Source: CAZCBJ01 sp964496705
GTDB taxonomy: Bacteria > Chloroflexota > Anaerolineae > Anaerolineales > Anaerolineaceae
Direction of reading: 5' to 3'
Assembly: GCA_964496705.1 (NCBI GenBank)
Contig: CAZCBJ010000015.1
Location: forward strand, 1-36,323
Length of the DNA: 36,323 bases
Positions within the stretch are counted from its first letter, which is position 1; each line of letters opens with the position of its first letter. This document shows, piece by piece, positions 31,470-36,323 of the stretch. Below the pieces are notes generated by a model, which saw only the letters and a list, made by a program, of their open reading frames with translations, was not told where the DNA came from and searched no databases. The position numbers were made by a program, and so were the translations under genes.

Positions 31470-33446
31470 ATGAAAAAAGTGGATTTACTTTTAACCAATG
31501 CAACCGTACTGAGCGTGGATGAGCAATTCCAGCAATTTGAACCGGGTGCGGTGGCCATCACCGGCGATATAATTGCCGCGGTTGGAGCGCAGGAGGATAT
31601 CCTGCGTGATTTCGAGGCAGCGCAGATTGTGGATTGCCAGGGAAAGGTGCTGATGCCTGGCCTGATCAATGCCCATACTCACGTACCGATGACCCTTCTG
31701 CGCGGCTTGGCTGACGATCTGCGCCTGGATGTCTGGTTGTTGGGATATATGATGCCGGTGGAGCGCGAGTTCGTTTCGCCAGAATTCGTGCGGCTGGGCA
31801 CCCTGCTGGCCTGTGCCGAGATGATCCGCAGCGGGGTGACCTGCTTTGCGGATATGTATTATTTTGAGGAAGAAATCGCGCGGACCACCGCTGAAGTTGG
31901 CTTGCGGGCGTTATGCTCCCAGACCGTGATGAAATTCCCAACCCCGGATGCCGATTTCTATGAGAAATCGCTGGAAATGGCGCGCGAATTCATACAACGC
32001 TGGAAGGGTCATCCATTGATCATGCCCTCTGTCGCCCCCCACGCGCCCTACACTTGCCCGCCAGAAATCCTCAAAGCCGCCACCGACCTGGCAATTGAGT
32101 TTGATGTACCGCTTCACACCCACCTGGCTGAAACCGCCTATGAAGTGGAAAACATGCGCAAGGAAACCGGCATGCCGGTCATTCCCTATGTGAAAAAACA
32201 GAACCTTTTTGACGCCAAAGTGCTGGCCGCTCATTGCGTATGGGTGGATGAAGGCGAAATTCGCACCATGCAGCATGCCCATGTGGGCGTCGCCCATAAT
32301 CCATCCTCGAATATGAAGCTGGCTTCAGGGTTCGCGCCGGTGAGTCGCATGTTGGACCTGGGATTGAATGTTGGCATCGGCACCGATGGTCCTGCATCCA
32401 ATAATGACCTGGATATGTTCGAAGAAGTACGGCTGGCGGCTTTTATCGCCAAGGGTAACAGCGGCGATCCGACCGCCCTGCCCGCGCGCACCGCCATCGC
32501 CATGGCCACCCGCCTGGGAGCCAGGGCCATGCATTTGGGCGACATCACCGGATCGCTCGAGCCGGGTAAACGGGCAGACCTCATCCTGGTGGACCTTTCA
32601 CCCCTGCACAACAGTCCACGCTTCCGGCATGAGACCCAGGGGGTCTATGCCCAACTGGTGTATGCCGCCAAAGCCTCGGACGTAAGTGATGTGATGGTCA
32701 ACGGTCGCTGGATTATGCGCGATCGCCATTTATTGACCATCGATGAAAGTCAACTTGTCCCGATGGCGCAAGCCTATGCAGAAAAAATTGACGCATTCAT
32801 CATCAAACGCGAACAATCCCTGCTGTCCAAATTAATCGCCATTGGTGGCGCCACCCAGGAAGAAAGCTTCGAAATCCAGGCCAAGGTGCCCATCACTGAT
32901 ATCGCGCCCGTGCTGGAAGCCTTGTCGCACCCGGGTATTGAAATTCTTCGCCGGCGCCATTACCGCGAATACGATACCTACTTCTGCTTTGAGGATGCCG
33001 AACAAGGAATGCTGCGTTATCGTGAAGATGACTTCATTGACGAGGCTGGCAAGGTCAGCAATGTGCGCTCGCGTTTAACCTTGATCGGCCGCGCCAGAGA
33101 AGGGGATTTTCCGCAGGGGGTGTTGCTGTCGCGCAGCCGCTACCTGGCGTCAGCCACCCAGAGCCTGCGCTTCTACCGCGAATATTTCAAACCCGATGCC
33201 ATCTTTGAAATTGAAAAAGATCGCCTGCGTTTCCTTGTGCGTTTTAAGGGAATAGAATTTTTCATTAATATTGATACTGTAAGCAAGCCTGACCTGGGTC
33301 ATTACCTGGAGGTGAAAAGTCGCACCTGGAGCCGCAAAGACGCTGAGCAAAAATCCAGGCTGGCCATTGAACTAATCGAATTACTGGGCGCCTCGCCCAG
33401 CGAAACAATCTCCGAGGACTACATCGAAATCGTCGAACATATCTGA
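31470..33446 (+). CDS. Deaminase-type amidohydrolase fused to a CYTH domain
   Basis: A 658-residue fusion. Residues 1-445 are an amidohydrolase of the MTA/SAH (5'-deoxyadenosine-type) deaminase group: metal ligands His69/His71 (INAHTHVPMTLLRG), His216/His218 (PLHTHLAET), His255 (AAHCVWVDE) and Asp306 (IGTDGPASNND), with Glu221 as the likely acid/base. After a helical linker, residues about 466-655 resemble a CYTH domain, the fold of class IV adenylate cyclase and thiamine triphosphatase: EIQAK (Glu468, Lys472) stands where ExExK is expected, and IDTVSKPDLGHYLEVKSRT keeps Asp602 and Glu614. The second Glu of the signature is Gln470. The reading frame is continuous. Catalytic activity of the CYTH half is uncertain. 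The neighbours are a cNMP-binding protein and CinA upstream and glgA 17 bases downstream. Confidence 0.85.
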   Translation: MKKVDLLLTNATVLSVDEQFQQFEPGAVAITGDIIAAVGAQEDILRDFEAAQIVDCQGKVLMPGLINAHTHVPMTLLRGLADDLRLDVWLLGYMMPVEREFVSPEFVRLGTLLACAEMIRSGVTCFADMYYFEEEIARTTAEVGLRALCSQTVMKFPTPDADFYEKSLEMAREFIQRWKGHPLIMPSVAPHAPYTCPPEILKAATDLAIEFDVPLHTHLAETAYEVENMRKETGMPVIPYVKKQNLFDAKVLAAHCVWVDEGEIRTMQHAHVGVAHNPSSNMKLASGFAPVSRMLDLGLNVGIGTDGPASNNDLDMFEEVRLAAFIAKGNSGDPTALPARTAIAMATRLGARAMHLGDITGSLEPGKRADLILVDLSPLHNSPRFRHETQGVYAQLVYAAKASDVSDVMVNGRWIMRDRHLLTIDESQLVPMAQAYAEKIDAFIIKREQSLLSKLIAIGGATQEESFEIQAKVPITDIAPVLEALSHPGIEILRRRHYREYDTYFCFEDAEQGMLRYREDDFIDEAGKVSNVRSRLTLIGRAREGDFPQGVLLSRSRYLASATQSLRFYREYFKPDAIFEIEKDRLRFLVRFKGIEFFINIDTVSKPDLGHYLEVKSRTWSRKDAEQKSRLAIELIELLGASPSETISEDYIEIVEHI

Positions 33447-33463
33447 TTCATCCAAGAGGCAGC

Positions 33464-34954
33464 ATGCCCAAGAGCCAGCCAGCGACAATCCAACGCAATG
33501 TTCTTTTTCTGGCATCTGAAGCCGCCCCGTATGTCAAGGTGGGCGGTCTGGGCGACGTGGCTGGCGCGCTGCCAGGGTATCTACAAAAGGTCAACGAGCT
33601 GGGCGATCAACCCGTCAAAATAGATATTCGCCTGGTGCTGCCCTATCATCCCGCTGTCCGCGACAAATACCCAACATTACCCCTGCTGACAGAATACTGG
33701 TTGGATGCGCCGTCTGGCAGGGTTGCGGTGAAAGTTTACGAAACCCGCCTGGATGATGTCCCTGTTTACTTGATTGACGGCGAGCCGATCCCCAGGACAG
33801 GCGGCGTTTACAGCGATGACATCCATTTGGACGGGCGGAAATATGCCTTTTTTTCGCTGGCTGCGCTGCTGTTGCCGCGTGAGATCAATTGGGAAATCCA
33901 TGTGCTGCATGCCAATGATTGGCACACGGCGCTCTCTATCTATGCGCAGTCTCTCTGGCAAAAATATGACCCCTTTTTCCTTGGAATCGCGCGCGTGCTT
34001 TCCATCCACAATCTGCCTTTCATGGGCGCCGGAGCCGGCCAGGCCATGCTCGATTTTGGCCTCCCCCCTTCATCCGACAGCCGTCTGCCCGATTGGGCCA
34101 GGCTGTTCCCACTTCCAGCAGGCATGACCGCTGCGCACCGCATCACCACGGTATCGCCCGGTTATGCCAGGGAAATCCTCACCCCCGAATTCGGCTGTGG
34201 TTTGGAGGGTTTCTTGAACAACCGCCGCTCAGACCTGTCTGGTATCTTGAATGGGTTGGATATGACCGCGTGGGATCCGGCAGCCGATTCCAGCCTGACC
34301 AGCCCGTTCGATATGGCTGCCCTGGATGCACGATCAGCCAACAAACTGGCGCTGATCAGGCAATTTGGGTTGAACACAGATCCTTCCATTCCTTTATTGA
34401 CCTTCATCGGTCGCATGGACAGCCAGAAAGGATTAGATATCGCCCTGGAAGCCCTTTGGCAGACGATTGATCTGCCCTGGCAGGTGATCCTGCTGGGCAC
34501 TGGCGATCCGGGGCTGGAAGAAGGCGTTCGGCGTTTCGAGCGGCGCCTGCCCAGCCGGGTGAGAGGCGTGCTGCGCTTTGATGCCCAACTCGCACGCCAG
34601 CTATACGGCGGCAGCGACCTGCTGCTCATTCCCTCCCGCTACGAACCTTGCGGTACGGTGCAAATGATCGCCATGCGCTACGGTTGCGTACCCTTGGCAC
34701 GCGCAACTGGCGGATTGATGGACACCATTTACGAAAAAAGCGATCCAACCCTCAACACGGGTTTCCTCTTCTCACGCCCCGATGCCGCGGACATGGCAGA
34801 TGCGCTGCGCCGGGCATTCCTCTTGTTCAACCAACCTGCAGCCTGGCGCTCTCTCCAGATCAATGGGATGAAACAGGATTTTTCCTGGGAGCATTCAGCA
34901 CGAGATTATGCCACTCTTTACTTGAATGTTACCAATGACGCGGAGACGGTATAA
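33464..34954 (+). CDS. glgA: Glycogen (starch) synthase
   Basis: A 496-residue GT5 glucosyltransferase that adds glucose from ADP-glucose to glycogen. It has the N-terminal KVGGLGD motif (Lys25-Asp31, in ASEAAPYVKVGGLGDVAGALP), VLHANDWHTAL, HNLPFMG, a GT-B C-terminal domain with GRMDSQKGLDIALEAL, and the nucleotide-binding PSRYEPCGTVQMIAMRYGCVP (EX7E-type motif). The ATG follows a short GAGG. It is 17 bases after the deaminase-CYTH gene, so is probably in that transcription unit, and 107 bases before malQ. No glgC or glgB gene is visible. Function is secure. Confidence 0.95.
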   Translation: MPKSQPATIQRNVLFLASEAAPYVKVGGLGDVAGALPGYLQKVNELGDQPVKIDIRLVLPYHPAVRDKYPTLPLLTEYWLDAPSGRVAVKVYETRLDDVPVYLIDGEPIPRTGGVYSDDIHLDGRKYAFFSLAALLLPREINWEIHVLHANDWHTALSIYAQSLWQKYDPFFLGIARVLSIHNLPFMGAGAGQAMLDFGLPPSSDSRLPDWARLFPLPAGMTAAHRITTVSPGYAREILTPEFGCGLEGFLNNRRSDLSGILNGLDMTAWDPAADSSLTSPFDMAALDARSANKLALIRQFGLNTDPSIPLLTFIGRMDSQKGLDIALEALWQTIDLPWQVILLGTGDPGLEEGVRRFERRLPSRVRGVLRFDAQLARQLYGGSDLLLIPSRYEPCGTVQMIAMRYGCVPLARATGGLMDTIYEKSDPTLNTGFLFSRPDAADMADALRRAFLLFNQPAAWRSLQINGMKQDFSWEHSARDYATLYLNVTNDAETV

Positions 34955-35061
34955 TTCGAGGGCTTGATGAATTGGATTTGTGAGCTTGTCCAGCTTCACT
35001 AAGAAAAAAAAAACACTCGATTTGCCATCCAGTTGAAAAAAAACCTTTTTGGAGATCAAAC

Positions 35062-36323
35062 ATGGAAATGAAACGCTCCGCAGGCATCATCCTGCATCCA
35101 CCCAGCCTGCCAGGCCCGGACGGTATCGGTGACCTTGGGCCAGAGGCTTACCGCTGGGTGGATTTTCTGGTGGAGGCTGGTTTCAGTCTTTGGCAAATTC
35201 TCCCTCTGGGTCCCACCGGTTACGGCGATTCTCCTTACCAATGTTTCTCCGCCTTTGCGGGCAATCCCTATTTGGTCAGCCCCACCCTGCTGCTGGAAGA
35301 TGGACTGCTTCGGCGCACAGACCTTGCCGACCGTCCGCCATTTCCCGCCGAGCGGGTGACCTTCGGTGAGGTGATCCCGTGGAAAATCCGTCTGCTGGAT
35401 CAGGCATTTGTTCATTTTCAAAAATCTGCTTTCCCTGCCTTGCGCAGAGACCTGGAGGCTTTCAGGCACGCCCAGGCATTCTGGCTGGAAGATTTCGCTC
35501 TTTTCATGGCGATCAAGGAATCGTTGAACGGCGTATCCTGGCGCGAATGGCCCCAACCGCTGCGCACCCGCGACCCCAAGGCTTTGCGAACCTTTAAAAA
35601 ACAACACGCCGACAGCATCCAGCGTAACATCTTGCGTCAGTTTCTCTTTTTTAAACAATGGAACGAATTGCATCAATACGCCAACCACAAGCAGGTGAAG
35701 ATCATTGGCGACGCGCCCATTTTTGTCGCCTTTGACTCGGCTGACGCATGGTCCAACCCCGAGCTATTCTTCCTCGATCAGGAGCGCAATCCAACCGTGG
35801 TGGCAGGGGTGCCGCCGGATTACTTCTCACGCACGGGTCAGTTATGGGGCAACCCTTTGTATCGCTGGGATGTGCATGAAAAGAGCGGCTACGCCTGGTG
35901 GATTTCTCGTATACGCGCTCTGCTGCAAATGGTTGACATTATCCGCCTGGACCATTTCCGCGGATTTGCCGGATACTGGGAGGTGCCCGCGGAGATGGAT
36001 ACCGCCGTGGTGGGCTGCTGGATGCCCGGGCCTGGCGCCAGTTTATTTGAGGCCCTCCAAGCCGCACTGGGCGGATTGCCCATAATTGCCGAGGACCTGG
36101 GCAAAATCACCCCGGACGTGGTGGAATTACGCGAGCGATTCCATTTGCCCGGGATGAAAGTGTTGCAATTTGCTTTCTCCACCGCCCCCTATGACCCATT
36201 TTTGCCGCACAACTATCCCTTGAATTGTGTAGCTTATACCGGTACACACGATAATGACACCACCGTGGGCTGGTACCGCACAGCCCCTGAAGCTGAGCGT
36301 GATTTTTGTCGCCGCTACCTTGC
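35062..36323 (+). CDS. malQ: 4-alpha-glucanotransferase (amylomaltase), cut by window end
   Basis: A GH77 enzyme that transfers alpha-1,4-glucans and reshapes maltodextrin and glycogen-derived chains. About 420 residues are visible against roughly 500 for the family; the 3' end lies beyond the window. Visible are GIILHPPSLPGPDGIGDLG, WQILPLGPTGYGDSPYQ, AFAGNPYLVS, GDAPIFVAFDSADAW, the nucleophile Asp297 in IRLDHFRGF, the acid/base Glu344 in IAEDLG and the transition-state Asp397 in GTHDNDTT. GGAG stands about 8 bases before ATG 35062. The 107-base gap to glgA has no hairpin, so co-transcription is likely but a separate promoter is possible. Confidence 0.96.
   Translation, partial: MEMKRSAGIILHPPSLPGPDGIGDLGPEAYRWVDFLVEAGFSLWQILPLGPTGYGDSPYQCFSAFAGNPYLVSPTLLLEDGLLRRTDLADRPPFPAERVTFGEVIPWKIRLLDQAFVHFQKSAFPALRRDLEAFRHAQAFWLEDFALFMAIKESLNGVSWREWPQPLRTRDPKALRTFKKQHADSIQRNILRQFLFFKQWNELHQYANHKQVKIIGDAPIFVAFDSADAWSNPELFFLDQERNPTVVAGVPPDYFSRTGQLWGNPLYRWDVHEKSGYAWWISRIRALLQMVDIIRLDHFRGFAGYWEVPAEMDTAVVGCWMPGPGASLFEALQAALGGLPIIAEDLGKITPDVVELRERFHLPGMKVLQFAFSTAPYDPFLPHNYPLNCVAYTGTHDNDTTVGWYRTAPEAERDFCRRYL

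Noticed and set aside
34955..35061. The glgA-malQ gap, searched for a terminator, promoter or riboswitch
   Set aside because: It holds two A-rich runs but no stem of useful length and no paired -35/-10 boxes.
1..36323. CRISPR arrays, tRNA or rRNA genes, insertion sequences and phage attachment sites
   Set aside because: No regularly spaced repeats, no cloverleaf-like segment and no transposase or integrase frame was seen on either strand; a tRNAscan or CRISPR-finder run would be decisive.

Overview
The window reads as an ordinary chromosomal segment of a free-living bacterium. It is densely packed with genes on both strands and shows no insertion sequence, prophage, CRISPR array, tRNA or rRNA gene that I can see. 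The best guess, by inference and without a database search, is a member of the Chloroflexota, probably Anaerolineae. The reasons are a Tad pilus locus with no secretin (monoderm-like), the neighbouring pair of type 2 isopentenyl-diphosphate isomerase and a polyprenyl synthase with a DDWLG second motif, an SPFH/coiled-coil gene pair, and several lineage-restricted unknowns.

Region 1 (1-5,500): a leftward cluster encodes a membrane-anchored Ig-like protein, peptidyl-tRNA hydrolase and the transcription-repair coupling factor Mfd (cut by the window start). It is divergent from a SufR-like Fe-S regulator that is translationally coupled to a DUF59/MIP18 Fe-S assembly protein. The two promoters share their -35 bases. 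A strong terminator separates this from a leftward SCP-2 lipid-carrier protein. Region 2 (5,500-13,400): CorA transporter and DegV fatty-acid-binding protein; then leftward a serine palmitoyltransferase-like alpha-oxoamine synthase, a polyprenyl diphosphate synthase and Fni; a stand-alone acyl carrier protein; and SucC/SucD. Lipid building is a recurring theme here. Region 3 (13,400-15,200): a leftward operon of a coiled-coil protein and an SPFH/virion-core-like protein that ends in an excisionase-type helix-turn-helix.

Region 4 (15,280-22,970): a Tad/Flp pilus operon. It holds a 48-residue Flp prepilin with its own strong promoter and ribosome binding site, a hairpin, then CpaB, a response-regulator TadZ/CpaE, TadA, TadB and TadC, followed closely by ComF and the long ribosome hibernation factor HPF and a terminator. 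Region 5 (22,980-28,340): EF-P with an arginine at the loop tip, an eight-cysteine small protein, a HAD-DinB fusion, a leftward membrane protein, and FtsH with a perfect palindrome over its -10 box.

Region 6 (28,450-36,323): leftward YraN and MiaA, then a long rightward operon-like run. This holds a stand-alone cyclic-nucleotide-binding protein, a CinA homologue whose C-terminal deamidase half is degenerate, a deaminase-type amidohydrolase fused to a CYTH (class IV adenylate cyclase/triphosphatase-type) domain, glycogen synthase GlgA and 4-alpha-glucanotransferase MalQ (cut by the window end). The amidohydrolase-CYTH fusion and its position between a cyclic-nucleotide sensor and glycogen enzymes is the most unusual arrangement here and my best candidate for an undescribed system.
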